Counted from the first letter of the stretch, positions 20,155 through 30,073 are shown. The stretch: DNA of 64,000 nucleotides from Streptomyces sp. ML-6 (GCF_030116705.1 NZ_JAOTIK010000001.1:1569001-1633000); one strand, 5' to 3'. A program made the numbers and translations. Notes: generated by a model not told the origin, from the letters alone.

Positions 20155-22253
20155 GTCGTGCTGCCCCCGTCGTCCTCTTCAATGATCTCTCCTGTGGCCG
20201 TGTTCACGGCAGGCGTGGCCGGGGCAGCCGATGCGAGGGCGACAGCCACCGATTCCGCCGTTCTGCGGCCTATCCCCGGAACCTCGCAGATCTCGTCGAT
20301 TGTCGCCTGCTTCAGCTTCTTCACGGAGCCGAAATGCTTGAGCAACGACTGCTTCCGGGTTTCGCCGAGGCCGGGGACGGCGTCCAGGGGGCTGGAGCGG
20401 ATGCGTTTGGCCCGTTTGGCGCGCTGGTACGTGATCGCGAAGCGGTGGGCCTCGTCGCGGACGCGCTGGAGGAGGTAGAGCCCCTCGCTGGAGCGGGGCA
20501 GGACGACGGGGTCATCGTCATCGGGCAGCCAGACCTCTTCGAGGCGCTTGGCGAGGCCGCAGACGGCGACGTCGTCGATCCCCAGCTCGTCGAGGGCCCG
20601 CTTGGCCGCCGCGACCTGCGGTTGGCCGCCGTCGACCACGACGAGCTGGGGCGGGTAGGCGAACCGCTTGGGACGGCCCTCGTCCTCGCGGTCCTCACCG
20701 TCCGGGGCGGGAATCCCGGGAATCCCGGGAATCCCGGAGGTGCCGGAGGTGCCGGAGGTGCCGGAGGTGCCGGAGGCCCCAGATGCGTCGAGGGCCCCGA
20801 GGATTCCGGAGGACTCAGGAGCCCCCGGGGTCTCCTCCCACTCCCCCGTCCGCTCCTTCTCCTGGAGGTACCGCTTGAACCGGCGGCCGATCACCTCGTG
20901 CATCGACCGGACGTCGTCCTGGCCCTCGAAGCCCTTGATCTGGAAGCGGCGGTACTCGCTCTTGCGGGCGAGCCCGTCCTCGAAGACGACCATGGAGGCG
21001 ACCACGTCGTCCCCCTGGAGGTGCGAGATGTCGAAGCACTCGATGCGCAGCGGGGCCGAGTCGAGGCCGAGCGCCTCGGCGATCTCCTCCAGGGCGCGGG
21101 AGCGGGTCGTGAGGTCGGAGGCGCGCTTGGTCTTGTGCAGGGCGAGGGCCTGCTGGGCGTTGCGCTGGACCGTCGCCATCAGGTCCTTCTTGTCGCCGCG
21201 CTGCGGGACGCGCAGGCCGACCTGGGAACCGCGCCGTCCGGCGAGCCACTGGGAGACCGCGTCCGGGTCCTCGGGCAGGGCCGGGACGAGGACCTCCTTG
21301 GGGACGGAGTCCCCCGCCTCCTCGCCGTACAGCTGCTGCAGGGCGTGCTCGACCAGACCCGCGGTGTCGACGTTCTCCACCTTGTCGGTGACCCAGCCGC
21401 GCTGACCGCGCACCCGGCCGCCGCGCACGTGGAAGATCTGGACCGCGGCTTCGAGCTCGTCCTCGGCGACCGCGATCAGGTCGGCGTCGGTGGCGTCGGC
21501 GAGGACGACGGCGCTCTTCTCCATGGCCCGCTTGAGGGCCTCCACGTCGTCACGGAGCCGGGCCGCCCGCTCGTACTCCATCTCCTCGGCCGCCGCCATC
21601 ATGTCCTTCTCCAGGCGGCGGATGTACGTACCGGTGCGGCCTGCCATGAAGTCGCAGAAGCCGTCCGCCAGTTCGCGGTGCTCCTCGGCGGTGACCCGGC
21701 CGACGCAGGGGGCCGAGCACTTGCCGATGTAGCCCAGGAGGCAGGGGCGGCCGGTCCTGGCGGCGTTCTTGAAGACCCCGGCGGAGCAGGTGCGCACCGG
21801 GAAGACCCGGAGCATCAGGTCGACCGTCTCGCGGATCGCCCAGGCGTGGCCGTACGGGCCGAAGTAGCGCACGCCCTTCTTCTTGGCACCGCGCATGACC
21901 TGCACACGCGGGAACTCCTCGTCGAGCGTGACCGCGAGGTACGGATAGCTCTTGTCGTCGCGGTACTTGACGTTGAACCGCGGGTCGAACTCCTTGATCC
22001 AGGAGTACTCCAGCTGGAGGGCCTCGACCTCCGTGGACACGACCGTCCATTCCACCGAGGCGGCGGTGGTGACCATCGTGCGCGTGCGCGGATGGAGCCC
22101 GGCCAGGTCCTGGAAGTAGTTGGCCAGGCGCTGGCGCAGGTTCTTGGCCTTGCCGACGTAGATCACCCGGCGGTGCTCGTCCCGGAACTTGTAGACCCCC
22201 GGGGAGTCGGGGATCTGTCCCGGCTTGGGGCGGTAGCTGGAGGGGTCTGCCAT
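20151..22253 (-). CDS. uvrC: UvrABC excinuclease subunit C
   Basis: Makes both incisions around a DNA lesion. 700 residues from the ATG at 22253; an ATG three codons earlier is less likely because a -10 element lies right there. Domains in order: GIY-YIG nuclease ([20 protein letters not shown]), UVR helix pair ([16 protein letters not shown]), RNase-H-like nuclease ([10 protein letters not shown] and VVVDGGQPQ hold catalytic acids), and C-terminal double helix-hairpin-helix ([22 protein letters not shown]). An unusual Gly/Ser/Thr/Pro repeat linker sits between the two catalytic motifs. First gene of the operon with rapZ, yvcK-like and whiA. A DNA-damage promoter motif lies directly upstream. 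Confidence 0.97.
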   Translation of the reverse strand: MADPSSYRPKPGQIPDSPGVYKFRDEHRRVIYVGKAKNLRQRLANYFQDLAGLHPRTRTMVTTAASVEWTVVSTEVEALQLEYSWIKEFDPRFNVKYRDDKSYPYLAVTLDEEFPRVQVMRGAKKKGVRYFGPYGHAWAIRETVDLMLRVFPVRTCSAGVFKNAARTGRPCLLGYIGKCSAPCVGRVTAEEHRELADGFCDFMAGRTGTYIRRLEKDMMAAAEEMEYERAARLRDDVEALKRAMEKSAVVLADATDADLIAVAEDELEAAVQIFHVRGGRVRGQRGWVTDKVENVDTAGLVEHALQQLYGEEAGDSVPKEVLVPALPEDPDAVSQWLAGRRGSQVGLRVPQRGDKKDLMATVQRNAQQALALHKTKRASDLTTRSRALEEIAEALGLDSAPLRIECFDISHLQGDDVVASMVVFEDGLARKSEYRRFQIKGFEGQDDVRSMHEVIGRRFKRYLQEKERTGEWEETPGAPESSGILGALDASGASGTSGTSGTSGTSGIPGIPGIPAPDGEDREDEGRPKRFAYPPQLVVVDGGQPQVAAAKRALDELGIDDVAVCGLAKRLEEVWLPDDDDPVVLPRSSEGLYLLQRVRDEAHRFAITYQRAKRAKRIRSSPLDAVPGLGETRKQSLLKHFGSVKKLKQATIDEICEVPGIGRRTAESVAVALASAAPATPAVNTATGEIIEEDDGGSTT
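20709..20780. repeat. 9-bp tandem repeats inside uvrC
   Basis: Three exact copies of GGGAATCCC (20709-20735), then four exact copies of GGAGGTGCC (20736-20771) and one degenerate copy. On the coding strand they give runs of Gly-Thr-Ser and Gly-Ile-Pro triplets. The length is a multiple of 3, so the frame is kept. Confidence 0.95.
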
Positions 22254-22260
22254 GGCCCCC

Positions 22261-22283
22261 ACCCTACTTGCGGGCAGTGACAG
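22261..22283 (-). promoter_or_regulatory. Probable RecA-independent DNA-damage promoter of the uvrC operon
   Basis: Read on the minus strand: CTGTCACTG (22275-22283), 8 bases, TAGGGT (22261-22266), 7 bases, ATG of uvrC. The known actinobacterial motif activated by PafBC is TTGTCRGTG-N8-TAnnnT. This copy matches 7 of 9 in the upstream part and fully in the -10. The geometry implies a leaderless or nearly leaderless mRNA. Confidence 0.65.
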
Positions 22284-22305
22284 CGCGGCCGGTCCCGAAG
22301 TGGTG

Positions 22306-22350
22306 CCGTGCTCCGGGGCGCGGGCAGTGGGAGCGCGCCCCGGAGCACGG
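22306..22350 (-). terminator. Strong hairpin terminator
   Basis: Perfect 17-bp stem (22306-22322 with 22334-22350), 11-base loop, just past the stop of the minus-strand gene ending at 22368. It insulates uvrC from the upstream operon. Confidence 0.87.
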
Positions 22351-22367
22351 GTCGGGGGTGCCGCAGG

Positions 22368-23384
22368 TCAGCGGGGCGCCCGGCGGCGGCGTCGGTCGCG
22401 CAGGGCCGCGGCGCCGCCGAGGGCCAGCACGGCGAGGGCACCGGCCCCGGCGGCGGCCGAGGTGGCGGTCAGGGCCGGGCCGGGCGCCGTGCTCGCGGTG
22501 ACGAGCCCGGGCTTCCCGTCGGCGGACGCGGAGGCGGGACCGGCGGGTGCGGGGGCGGCGGGTGCGGGGGTGGGTCCGGTGGCAGGACCGGGGGCGGCGG
22601 GTGCGGACGGTGCGTAGCCGCCCGCCTTCCCGGCGCGCGCGTACCCGGAGCCGGGGAGCTTGTCGCCGTACGCCTCCCGGACCCGGGCGCGATAGGCGGC
22701 CAGCGTGGTGCCCCGGGCGCCGACCGCGCGGACCGCGTCCTGGTCCAGCGGGAGCACCTTGGCCCCCTTCTGGACGAACCAGGCGTCCGTCTGCGGTTCG
22801 CGGAAGACCGTTCCGCCGGGGAGTTCGCGGGCGCCCGCGGCGGCGTACCGGGCCTCGTCGTCGCCGGTGGCTATGTTCACCACCTGCCACCCGCCGTCCT
22901 TCCCTTCCTTCGGAAGGGTCCACAGGGACGCCTTCTGCCCGTCCGAGGAGACGGCCGTGGTGGCGAGGTAGTCCAGTCCGGCCACCGGCGCGCCCGGTTT
23001 CCCGGCGACGAAGTCCGGGGCGAGGGTGTACACGGGCACGGTCGCGCCGACGAGGCGCGGGGCCGCCGCGGACCTCGTGACGGCGCCCTCGCGGGCGAAG
23101 AACCGGGACAGGGTGTCCAGCGTCCCGGCGTCGGCCGCCGCGTGACGGGCGGCGCTCAGCGCGGCCGAATCGACCGCGGGGCCGGTGGCGGGACCGGGGG
23201 CGGCGGTCGCGCCGGGAGCGGCGACGGTGAGCAGGGCGGTGCCGGTCAGGACGCCGACGGCAGCCAGGGCGGCAGCCGTGGACCGGGCGGTGCGGGCGGC
23301 CTTGGGAGTGATCGTGCGGGCGGTCCTGGGGGTGGCCGGGCGGGCGGTCGTGCGAGCGGTGGTGCGGGTGGTCGTGCGGCTCAT
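22368..23384 (-). CDS. Predicted secreted, C-terminally membrane-anchored protein
   Basis: 338 residues, no domain I can name. An Arg/Thr-rich N-terminus is followed by a hydrophobic signal segment (AALAAVGVLTGTALLTVAAPGA). A folded middle of about 150 residues comes next, then a Pro/Ala-rich spacer of about 40 residues, and a final helix with a basic end (LAVLALGGAAALRDRRRRR). That C-terminus resembles a cell-wall sorting tail but no LPXTG or LAXTG motif is visible. It starts 5 bases after the protease-like gene at 23389, so the two are co-expressed and may work together at the cell surface. Confidence 0.75.
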   Translation of the reverse strand: MSRTTTRTTARTTARPATPRTARTITPKAARTARSTAAALAAVGVLTGTALLTVAAPGATAAPGPATGPAVDSAALSAARHAAADAGTLDTLSRFFAREGAVTRSAAAPRLVGATVPVYTLAPDFVAGKPGAPVAGLDYLATTAVSSDGQKASLWTLPKEGKDGGWQVVNIATGDDEARYAAAGARELPGGTVFREPQTDAWFVQKGAKVLPLDQDAVRAVGARGTTLAAYRARVREAYGDKLPGSGYARAGKAGGYAPSAPAAPGPATGPTPAPAAPAPAGPASASADGKPGLVTASTAPGPALTATSAAAGAGALAVLALGGAAALRDRRRRRAPR

Positions 23385-23388
23385 CTCG

Positions 23389-24069
23389 TCACGCCCCGAT
23401 CCGGTAGAGCGAGTGGGTCCAGGAGAACTCGGCGTTGTTGACGTACCAGGCGTGCGAGGCCCAGTTGTAGCGGTTGCTGGAGGGCCAGGGATCGCCCCAG
23501 TAGACCCAGCTGCCCGAGTCGTCGTACCCGTACAGGACATGCATGTGGCCGCCGCCCGACGACCACTGGATGCGGGTCTCCACGGGGCGTCCCGCGGCGA
23601 TCTCGGCCTGGACGGTGGGGTAGCGCAGCCAGCCGGTGACGTACGAACCGGGGTTGACCCCGGCCCAGTACAGCCCGTCCTGGACGTTGCCGAGCGTGGC
23701 CTGCGAGTTGGGGCACTCGTAGCCCTGCGCGCGGCCGAAGGCGGCGCTGCAGAACTGGTTCTGCGAGTAGTTCCGGCCGAACCAGGTGGCGATGGTGTTG
23801 CCGGCCGCCGCCCAGCACCAGTTGCTCTTCTGCTGGGCCTGCATGGTGATGTCCAGGCGCCGGGTCGCGGCGATGCCGTCCGTGGTGGCGGCCGGGTCCG
23901 TCGGCGTCGCGGCGGCGGTGGTGTGCGGGGCGGAGGAGGCGGTCGTGGCGGGGGCGGTCGTGGCGGGAAGCCGGGCCGCCGAGGCCGTCGCCGTGGGCAG
24001 CGCGAGGAGCACGGCGGCCAGGACGGCCGCGGCGGGGAGCCGGCCCGGTCGGATTCTTCGGTTGCGCAT
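23389..24069 (-). CDS. Secreted papain-like cysteine protease-fold protein (C39/AvrRpt2 type)
   Basis: 226 residues. Signal peptide (RLPAAAVLAAVLLALPTATASA), then a Thr/Ala-rich linker to about residue 70, then a compact domain. Candidate catalytic residues are Cys85 in SNWCWAA, His175 in GGGHMHVLYGYD and Asp193 in YWGDPWP; this trio and spacing fit papain-like C39_2/AvrRpt2-type folds. ATG at 24069 with a strong GGAGGA site. Substrate unknown. First gene of a two-gene operon with the anchored protein at 22368. Confidence 0.8.
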   Translation of the reverse strand: MRNRRIRPGRLPAAAVLAAVLLALPTATASAARLPATTAPATTASSAPHTTAAATPTDPAATTDGIAATRRLDITMQAQQKSNWCWAAAGNTIATWFGRNYSQNQFCSAAFGRAQGYECPNSQATLGNVQDGLYWAGVNPGSYVTGWLRYPTVQAEIAAGRPVETRIQWSSGGGHMHVLYGYDDSGSWVYWGDPWPSSNRYNWASHAWYVNNAEFSWTHSLYRIGA

Positions 24070-24305
24070 GACGTTCCTCCCGATGCGGGGGATGGGTGAT
24101 CGCGGGAGCGCGTCCGGACGCTGCCCGAGGAGCATCAACCGTTGTCGGGACCGGGTCAACACGCTTCAATGCGGGGAAACATCGCGGTGTGAACGGCGTG
24201 GCGGACACGTGAACGGCCCTCCCCCGGCCACCTGCGCAACCGCCCCCGCCGACGCGGCCCTCCCACGCCGCGTCGTGAACGTTCACCCGGTCATCTGGAG
24301 GACCC

Positions 24306-25232
24306 ATGCGGCACACCGAGGCCGAACTGGCGCAGGTGCTGCACACCGGCCCGTTCCACCTGGCGCTGCGGACCGCGCTCTCGGTGCGCGGGCTGCCGCT
24401 CCAGCGGGTGCAGCACCATCTCGCGCACCGCGGGGTCAAGGTCGGGGTGACCAGCCTGAGTTACTGGCAGCAGGGGGCCAGGCGCCCGCAGCGCGCCGAG
24501 TCACTGCGGGCCGTGAAGGCGCTGGAGGAGGTACTGGGGCTGCCGGGGAACTCGTTGCTCCGGCTGCTGGGCACCAAGAGCGGCCGTCCGGAGACCGACC
24601 GCCCGGCCGCGCGGTCGTACCGTTCGCTGCTGGAATCGTCCGGTGCGGTGGAGCGGCTGCTCGCGGAGTTGGGGTCGCCGGTGGACGGCGGGCTGCACAC
24701 GGTGGGGCACCACGAGCGGGTACGGATCGGCCCCGGCCGGGAGCTGCTGCAGCGCGAGTCGCAGCACGTGGTGCGGGCGCACCGGGACGACATCGACCGC
24801 TACCTCGCCGTCCACCGGGGCGACCCGGGCTGCGATCCGGCGCGGGTGACGGTGACGGCCCGGGAGAACTGCCGGACGGGGCGGGTCCGCTGGGACGGCG
24901 AAACGGGGGTCCTCGTCGCCGAGCTGCTCTTCGACACCCGGCTGAGGTCGGGCGACACGTACCTCTTCGGCTACGGCTTCGACGACGGCACGGGAGGCCC
25001 GTGCGGCGAGTACGTGCGCGGCTTCAGCTTCGGCGGCGGGCAGTACGTGTTGCAGGTGGGGTTCGACGAGGCGGCGCTGCCGGTACGGTGCCGGCGCTTC
25101 GCCCAGGTCTCGGCGGGGGCGCCGCGCGGCGCCCGCACGGACCTCACGCTCACCGGCAGGCACCGGACCGTCCACCTGGTGGAGCAGGGGGTGCGGCCCG
25201 GCCTGGTCGGCATCGACTGGGACTGGGAGTGA
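24306..25232 (+). CDS. Helix-turn-helix (XRE-like) DNA-binding protein
   Basis: 308 residues. Residues about 15-90 look like an XRE-type helix-turn-helix (LSVRGLPLQRVQHHLAHRG, then SYWQQGARRPQR as recognition region and ALEEVLGLPGNSLLRLLG). The C-terminal 200 residues form a beta-rich domain of unknown function with GYGFDDGTGGPCGEYVRGF. No membrane segment. It is divergent from the protease operon, so it could regulate it across the 236-base gap; that is inference from position only. Confidence 0.7.
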   Translation: MRHTEAELAQVLHTGPFHLALRTALSVRGLPLQRVQHHLAHRGVKVGVTSLSYWQQGARRPQRAESLRAVKALEEVLGLPGNSLLRLLGTKSGRPETDRPAARSYRSLLESSGAVERLLAELGSPVDGGLHTVGHHERVRIGPGRELLQRESQHVVRAHRDDIDRYLAVHRGDPGCDPARVTVTARENCRTGRVRWDGETGVLVAELLFDTRLRSGDTYLFGYGFDDGTGGPCGEYVRGFSFGGGQYVLQVGFDEAALPVRCRRFAQVSAGAPRGARTDLTLTGRHRTVHLVEQGVRPGLVGIDWDWE

Positions 25233-25386
25233 CTCCGCCCCCGGCGGGGGCGTCCGGCCCGGCGAGGGGCGGGTGTCCGGCCCGGCGGGCAGGCACGGCG
25301 CGGTGGGGCGGGCGCGGCACGGGACACGGCGGGCGTCCGGCGCGGCGGGGCGCGGCGGGCACGGCCCCGCACGGGGCGGGGCACGG

Positions 25387-25420
25387 CAGGGGGCAGGCCC
25401 GGCGGGGCCTCCGCCCCCTG
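25387..25420. terminator. Hairpin terminator between convergent genes
   Basis: An 8-bp outer stem (25387-25394 with 25413-25420) continues into a 6-bp inner stem (25395-25400 with 25405-25410) with a 2-base bulge and GGCG loop. It lies between the helix-turn-helix gene and the Rieske gene. Confidence 0.72.
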
Positions 25421-25448
25421 TCGGTGCGAGGCGGGTGTGCCGGCCGGG

Positions 25449-25877
25449 TCAGGCCTCGGGGCCCGCGATCAGCTTTCCGCCCTCGACCCGGACCGGGACC
25501 GCGGGCAGCGGCACGGTGGCCGGGCCGCGCGTCGCCTTGCCGGTCGTGGTGTCGAAGTGGCTGCCGTGACAGGGGCAGTTGCCCACGTTGTCCTCGACCT
25601 TGTCCAGCAGGCAGCCGCCGTGGGTGCACTGGGCGCTGAACGCCTTGTACTGGCCCTTGGCCGGGCAGGTGACGACGAGCCGCTGCTCGCGGTAGAGCTT
25701 GGAGCCGCCGACCGGGACGTCTTCCGGCGCGCCGAGCGTCACGGGGGCGGTCGGCGTCGGCGTCCTGGCGTGGCCGAGCTTCGATTCGGTCGAGCAGGCG
25801 GCCACTCCCAGCCCGGCGGCGCCGGCGAGAGCGGCGCCCTTCAGCACGGTGCGGCGGGCGGCGGGCTGGCCGGACAT
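25449..25877 (-). CDS. Rieske [2Fe-2S] lipoprotein
   Basis: 142 residues. The N-terminus carries a twin-arginine signal (ARRTVLKGAALAG) that ends in a lipobox (GVAAC, Cys28), so it is exported folded and lipid-anchored. Cluster ligands are Cys84/His86 and Cys101/His104 in CTHGGC and CPCHGSHFD, with Cys89 and Cys103 placed for the usual disulfide. TVPLPAVPVRVEGGKL is the closing strand pattern. ATG with GGAGA upstream. Electron partner unknown; no oxidoreductase gene adjoins it. Confidence 0.92.
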   Translation of the reverse strand: MSGQPAARRTVLKGAALAGAAGLGVAACSTESKLGHARTPTPTAPVTLGAPEDVPVGGSKLYREQRLVVTCPAKGQYKAFSAQCTHGGCLLDKVEDNVGNCPCHGSHFDTTTGKATRGPATVPLPAVPVRVEGGKLIAGPEA

Positions 25878-26083
25878 GCGGTCTCCACTGGTCGTAAGGA
25901 ACGGAGAAACGGAGGGGCACCGGGGACGGCTGAGGCACCGGGAGTACCTGGGCATCAGCGCCATCGGTGACGGAACCGACGATACCGGCGCCTCCGACCG
26001 CCCCCGCGCCCGGCCCACCCGAGCCCCGCCGTCCCCGGCCCGGCGCCGTCCGTTCCCGGCCTTCTCCGGTCGGAACCGGGGCT

Positions 26084-26120
26084 CGCACGGGCGGGGCGTC
26101 GAGGACGACCCGCCCGTGCG
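26084..26120 (-). terminator. Hairpin terminator after uvrA
   Basis: Perfect 12-bp stem (26084-26095 with 26109-26120), 13-base loop, 19 bases beyond the uvrA stop. Confidence 0.8.
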
Positions 26121-26138
26121 CCGGGGGTGCCTCCCGGC

Positions 26139-29100
26139 TCAGGCCTCGCGGGCGCGGGTCGTCCGCTTCGCCGCGGGCTTCTTCGCGGCCGGCTTCTTCG
26201 CCGCCGTCCCGGCCGCGGCCTTGGCGGCCTTGCCCGTGCCCGTGCGGGCCGTGGCCGTCCGTCTGGCCGGGGCCGACTTCGCGGCGACCGTCTTCTTCGC
26301 GGCCGTCTTCCGCAGCGGCTTGCGGGCGGCGGGCACCGCGGCCTCGCTCACCCGGTCCGGGTCCAGGATGCCCTGGAGGAACTTCCCGGTGTGGCTGGCG
26401 GGGGCCGCGGCGACCTGTTCCGGGGTGCCCTCGGCGACGACCAGACCGCCGCCGCTGCCCCCTTCGGGGCCCATGTCGACGACCCAGTCCGCGGTCTTGA
26501 TCACATCCAGGTTGTGCTCGATGACGATCACCGAGTTGCCCTTGTCGACCAGCCCGGAGAGCACCTTGATCAGCTTGCTGATGTCCTCGAAGTGCAGCCC
26601 CGTGGTCGGCTCGTCCAGGACGTAGACCGTGCGGCCGGTGGAGCGCTTCTGCAGTTCGCTGGCGAGCTTCACCCGCTGTGCCTCGCCGCCGGAGAGCGTC
26701 GGCGCGGATTGGCCGAGCCGCACGTACCCGAGGCCGACCTCGTTGAGCGTGCGGAGGTGGCGGGCGATCGTCGGGACGGCCTCGAAGAACTCCAGGCCCT
26801 CCTCGATCGGCATGTCCAGCACCTCGGCGATGGACTTGCCCTTGTAGTGGACCTCCAGGGTCTCCCGGTTGTAGCGCGCCCCGTGGCAGACCTCGCACGG
26901 GACGTAGACGTCCGGCAGGAAGTTCATCTCGATCTTGATCGTGCCGTCGCCGGAGCAGTTCTCGCAGCGGCCGCCCTTGACGTTGAAGGAGAAGCGGCCC
27001 GGCAGGTAGCCGCGCACCTTCGCCTCCATCGTCTCCGCGAACAGCTTGCGGACGTGGTCGAAGACACCGGTGTACGTGGCCGGGTTGGACCGGGGGGTAC
27101 GGCCGATGGGCGACTGGTCGACGTGCACCACCTTGTCGACCAGGTCGTCCCCGTCGACCCGGGTGTGACGGCCGGGGACCGACTTGGCGCCGTTCAGCTC
27201 CCGGGCCAGGTGGGTGTAGAGGATGTCGTTGACCAGCGTCGACTTCCCGGAACCCGAGACGCCGGTGACGGCGGTGAGCACGCCGAGCGGGAAGGAGACG
27301 TCGATGTCCTGGAGGTTGTTCTCCCGGGCGCCGTGCACCGTGAGCGTCCGCTCCGGGTCCACCGGGCGGCGGATCTCGGGCGTCGGGATCGACTTCTTGC
27401 CGTTCAGGTACTGGCCGGTGATCGACTCGTCGTTGCCGAGCAGTTCCTCGAGCGATCCGGAGTGGACCACCTTGCCGCCGTGCTCACCGGCGCCGGGGCC
27501 GATGTCGACGACCCAGTCGGCGACCTTGATGGTGTCCTCGTCGTGCTCGACGACGATGAGCGTGTTGCCCATGTCGCGGAGCCGGACCAGGGTCTCGATC
27601 AGCCGGTGGTTGTCCCGCTGGTGCAGGCCGATGGACGGCTCGTCCAGCACGTACAGCACGCCCACCAGGCCGGAGCCGATCTGGGTGGCGAGCCGGATGC
27701 GCTGGGCCTCGCCACCGGACAGGGTGCCCGCGGCGCGGTTGAGCGAGAGGTAGTCGAGGCCGACGTCGACCAGGAACTTCAGTCGCTCGTTGACCTCCTT
27801 CAGGACCCGTTCGGCGATCTTCTTGTCGCGGGCGTTCAGCTTCAGTCGGCCGAGGAATTCGGCGCACTCGCTGATCGACATCGCGGAGACCTCGGCGATG
27901 GACTTCTCCATCACCGTCACGGCGAGCACGATCGGCTTGAGCCTGGTGCCCTCGCAGGTCGGGCAGGGCACCTCGCGCATGTAGCCCTCGAAGCGCTCCC
28001 GGCTGGAGTCGCTCTCGGCCTCGGAGTGCCGCCGCTTGACGAACTGCACCGCCCCTTCGAACGAGGGGGTGGTGTACGCGCGCTCCCGCCCGTAGCGGTT
28101 GCGGTAGCGGACCTCGGTCTGGATCTTGTGGCCGAACAGCAGGGCCTTCCTGGCGCGCTGCGGCAGCCCGGCCCAGGGGATGTCCGTACGGAATCCGAGG
28201 GCCTCGGCGAGCGCGTTGATCTGCCGGCCGAAGTACTCCTTGGTGTGGCCGTGCGACCAGGGGTGGATCGCGCCCTCGTCGAGCGACTTCTCCTCGTCGG
28301 GGACGATCAGCTCCGGGTCGACCTCCATCCGCGTGCCGATGCCGGTGCAGTCGGGGCAGGCGCCGAAGGGCGAGTTGAACGAGAAGGAGCGCGGCTCCAG
28401 CTCCTCGAAGGAGAGGTCGTCGTACGGGCAGTAGAGGTGCTCGGAGTACATCCGCTCGCGCTCGGGGTCGTCCTCGGGGAGGTCGACGAAGTCGAGCACG
28501 ACCATGCCGCCGGAGAGCCCGAGCGCGGTCTCGACCGAGTCGGTCAGCCGGCGCTTGGCGCTGTCCTTCACCGTGAGCCGGTCGATGACCACCTCGATGG
28601 TGTGCTTCTCCTGCTTCTTCAGCTTGGGCGGCTCGGAGAGCTGGATGGTCGTGCCGTCGACCCGGGCCCGGCTGTAGCCCTTGGTCTGCAGGTCCGAGAA
28701 GAGGTCGACGAACTCGCCCTTGCGCTCGCGCACCAGCGGCGAGAGCACCTGGAAGCGGCTGCCCTCGGGAAGGCCGAGCACCTTGTCGACGATGGCCTGC
28801 GGGGACTGGCGCGCGATGGGCCTGGAGCACTCGGGGCAGTGCGGCTTGCCGATCCGGGCGAAGAGCAGGCGGAGGTAGTCGTAGACCTCGGTGATGGTGC
28901 CGACCGTCGAGCGCGGGTTGCGCGAGGTCGACTTCTGGTCGATGGAGACGGCGGGCGAGAGACCCTCGATGAAGTCGACGTCCGGCTTGTCCATCTGGCC
29001 GAGGAACTGGCGGGCGTACGAGGAGAGGGACTCCACGTAGCGCCGCTGGCCCTCGGCGAAGATCGTGTCGAACGCGAGGGACGACTTGCCCGACCCGGAA

Positions 29101-29198
29101 AGCCCGGTGAAGACGATGAGGGAGTCGCGGGGGAGGTCGAGCGAGACGTTCTTGAGGTTGTGCTCGCGAGCGCCACGGACGATGAGACGGTCGGCCAC
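26139..29198 (-). CDS. uvrA: UvrABC excinuclease ATPase subunit A
   Basis: Damage-sensing ATPase that loads UvrB. 1019 residues from the GTG at 29198, which gives the standard N-terminus ([17 protein letters not shown]); frame upstream of it has no support. Two ABC modules are visible: Walker [15 protein letters not shown] and [13 protein letters not shown], signatures LSGGEAQRI and [11 protein letters not shown]. Zinc-finger cysteine pairs include CPECSRP, CPTCEG and CENCSGDG. The last 75 or so residues form a Lys/Ala/Thr-rich basic tail reminiscent of histone H1, which longer actinobacterial UvrAs can have. Monocistronic. Confidence 0.97.
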   Translation of the reverse strand: MADRLIVRGAREHNLKNVSLDLPRDSLIVFTGLSGSGKSSLAFDTIFAEGQRRYVESLSSYARQFLGQMDKPDVDFIEGLSPAVSIDQKSTSRNPRSTVGTITEVYDYLRLLFARIGKPHCPECSRPIARQSPQAIVDKVLGLPEGSRFQVLSPLVRERKGEFVDLFSDLQTKGYSRARVDGTTIQLSEPPKLKKQEKHTIEVVIDRLTVKDSAKRRLTDSVETALGLSGGMVVLDFVDLPEDDPERERMYSEHLYCPYDDLSFEELEPRSFSFNSPFGACPDCTGIGTRMEVDPELIVPDEEKSLDEGAIHPWSHGHTKEYFGRQINALAEALGFRTDIPWAGLPQRARKALLFGHKIQTEVRYRNRYGRERAYTTPSFEGAVQFVKRRHSEAESDSSRERFEGYMREVPCPTCEGTRLKPIVLAVTVMEKSIAEVSAMSISECAEFLGRLKLNARDKKIAERVLKEVNERLKFLVDVGLDYLSLNRAAGTLSGGEAQRIRLATQIGSGLVGVLYVLDEPSIGLHQRDNHRLIETLVRLRDMGNTLIVVEHDEDTIKVADWVVDIGPGAGEHGGKVVHSGSLEELLGNDESITGQYLNGKKSIPTPEIRRPVDPERTLTVHGARENNLQDIDVSFPLGVLTAVTGVSGSGKSTLVNDILYTHLARELNGAKSVPGRHTRVDGDDLVDKVVHVDQSPIGRTPRSNPATYTGVFDHVRKLFAETMEAKVRGYLPGRFSFNVKGGRCENCSGDGTIKIEMNFLPDVYVPCEVCHGARYNRETLEVHYKGKSIAEVLDMPIEEGLEFFEAVPTIARHLRTLNEVGLGYVRLGQSAPTLSGGEAQRVKLASELQKRSTGRTVYVLDEPTTGLHFEDISKLIKVLSGLVDKGNSVIVIEHNLDVIKTADWVVDMGPEGGSGGGLVVAEGTPEQVAAAPASHTGKFLQGILDPDRVSEAAVPAARKPLRKTAAKKTVAAKSAPARRTATARTGTGKAAKAAAGTAAKKPAAKKPAAKRTTRAREA

Positions 29199-29337
29199 GC
29201 CGGTCCGCACCTTTCTGGAGAGAAATGGGGGAACTGAGCCCCCGTCCCAGGGTATGGGGGGCGCCACAGCGTTGTACGAAGCTTTCGACTCCGAGCGTAT
29301 AGCACGCGCATTCGATTTACGGACGTCCGCAACCTCC

Positions 29338-29366
29338 TTCACCCGAATGAGTGGCGGGGCTAGGCT
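29338..29366 (+). promoter_or_regulatory. Leaderless-type promoter of the mycothiol-type enzyme gene
   Basis: TTCACC (29338-29343), 17-base spacer, TAGGCT (29361-29366), then 7 bases to the ATG at 29374. There is no ribosome site. Transcription would begin at or next to the start codon. Confidence 0.62.
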
Positions 29367-29373
29367 CACCCCC

Positions 29374-30063
29374 ATGAACGATCATGTGCACGACCTGGAA
29401 GCCCTTCGCGAGGCCACCGATCGGCTGCTCGACGCCGCCGGAGAACTGGACGACGCCGCGCTCGCCCTGCCGTCCCGGCTGCCGGGCTGGAGCCGGGGAC
29501 ACGTCCTCGCGCACCTCTCCCGTAACGCCGACGCGCTCGTGAACGTTCTCCACGCCCGGCCCATGTACGCAGACAGCGAAACCCGCGACCGCGACATCGA
29601 GCGCGGCGCGCCCCGGCCGCGGGACGAACAGCTGGCCGACCTGGCCGGGAGCGCGGCCCGTTTCGCGGAGGCCGCCGCAGCCCCGGCCGACTGGTCCCGC
29701 ACGGTCACGCTGCGCAACGGCGTGACGGACTCGGCCTCCCGGGTCCCCTTCCGGCGCCGCGTCGAGGTCGAGCTGCACCACGTCGACCTGGGCATCGGCT
29801 ACGAGCTGGAGGACCTGCCGGAGGAGTTCGTCTCCCGGGAGATCGACTTCCTGGTCGAGCGGTTCGACGGGCACCCCGATGTCGTGGCCACGAGTGCGGT
29901 CGACGAGGAGGGCCGGACCCGGACGACCGGCGGCGGCGCGACGGGCTCCCCCGTCACCGTCCGCGGCACCGCTCCCGAGCTGCTCGGCTGGCTCTGCGGG
30001 CGCCGCGACGGGTCGGCGCTGACCGTCGAGGGAGGACCCCTCCCCGCGCTCCCCCCGCTATAG
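29374..30063 (+). CDS. Maleylpyruvate-isomerase-family mycothiol-dependent enzyme
   Basis: 229 residues with the DinB-like four-helix fold of mycothiol-dependent maleylpyruvate isomerases. [20 protein letters not shown] carries the first metal-type histidines and [11 protein letters not shown] the later pair. The C-terminal domain ends with [10 protein letters not shown], also typical. The family uses mycothiol as cofactor; the exact reaction is not predictable. The stop codon at 30061-30063 forms part of the apparent -10 element of the next gene. Confidence 0.85.
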   Translation: MNDHVHDLEALREATDRLLDAAGELDDAALALPSRLPGWSRGHVLAHLSRNADALVNVLHARPMYADSETRDRDIERGAPRPRDEQLADLAGSAARFAEAAAAPADWSRTVTLRNGVTDSASRVPFRRRVEVELHHVDLGIGYELEDLPEEFVSREIDFLVERFDGHPDVVATSAVDEEGRTRTTGGGATGSPVTVRGTAPELLGWLCGRRDGSALTVEGGPLPALPPL

Positions 30064-30066
30064 GCT
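30061..30066 (+). promoter_or_regulatory. -10 element overlapping a stop codon
   Basis: TAGGCT identical to, and at the same 7-base distance from the ATG as, the element of the preceding gene. Its first three bases are the stop codon of that gene. No convincing -35 was found. Confidence 0.45.
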
Positions 30067-30073
30067 GAGTCGC

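Noticed and set aside
26127..29237. A 1036-codon open frame opposite uvrA
   Set aside because: Composition is typical of antisense GC-rich DNA and it contains no motif; uvrA motifs on the minus strand are complete.
29198..29373. Damage-promoter motif upstream of uvrA
   Set aside because: A TACCCT -10-like word exists on the minus strand, but nothing like TTGTCRGTG lies 8 bases before it.
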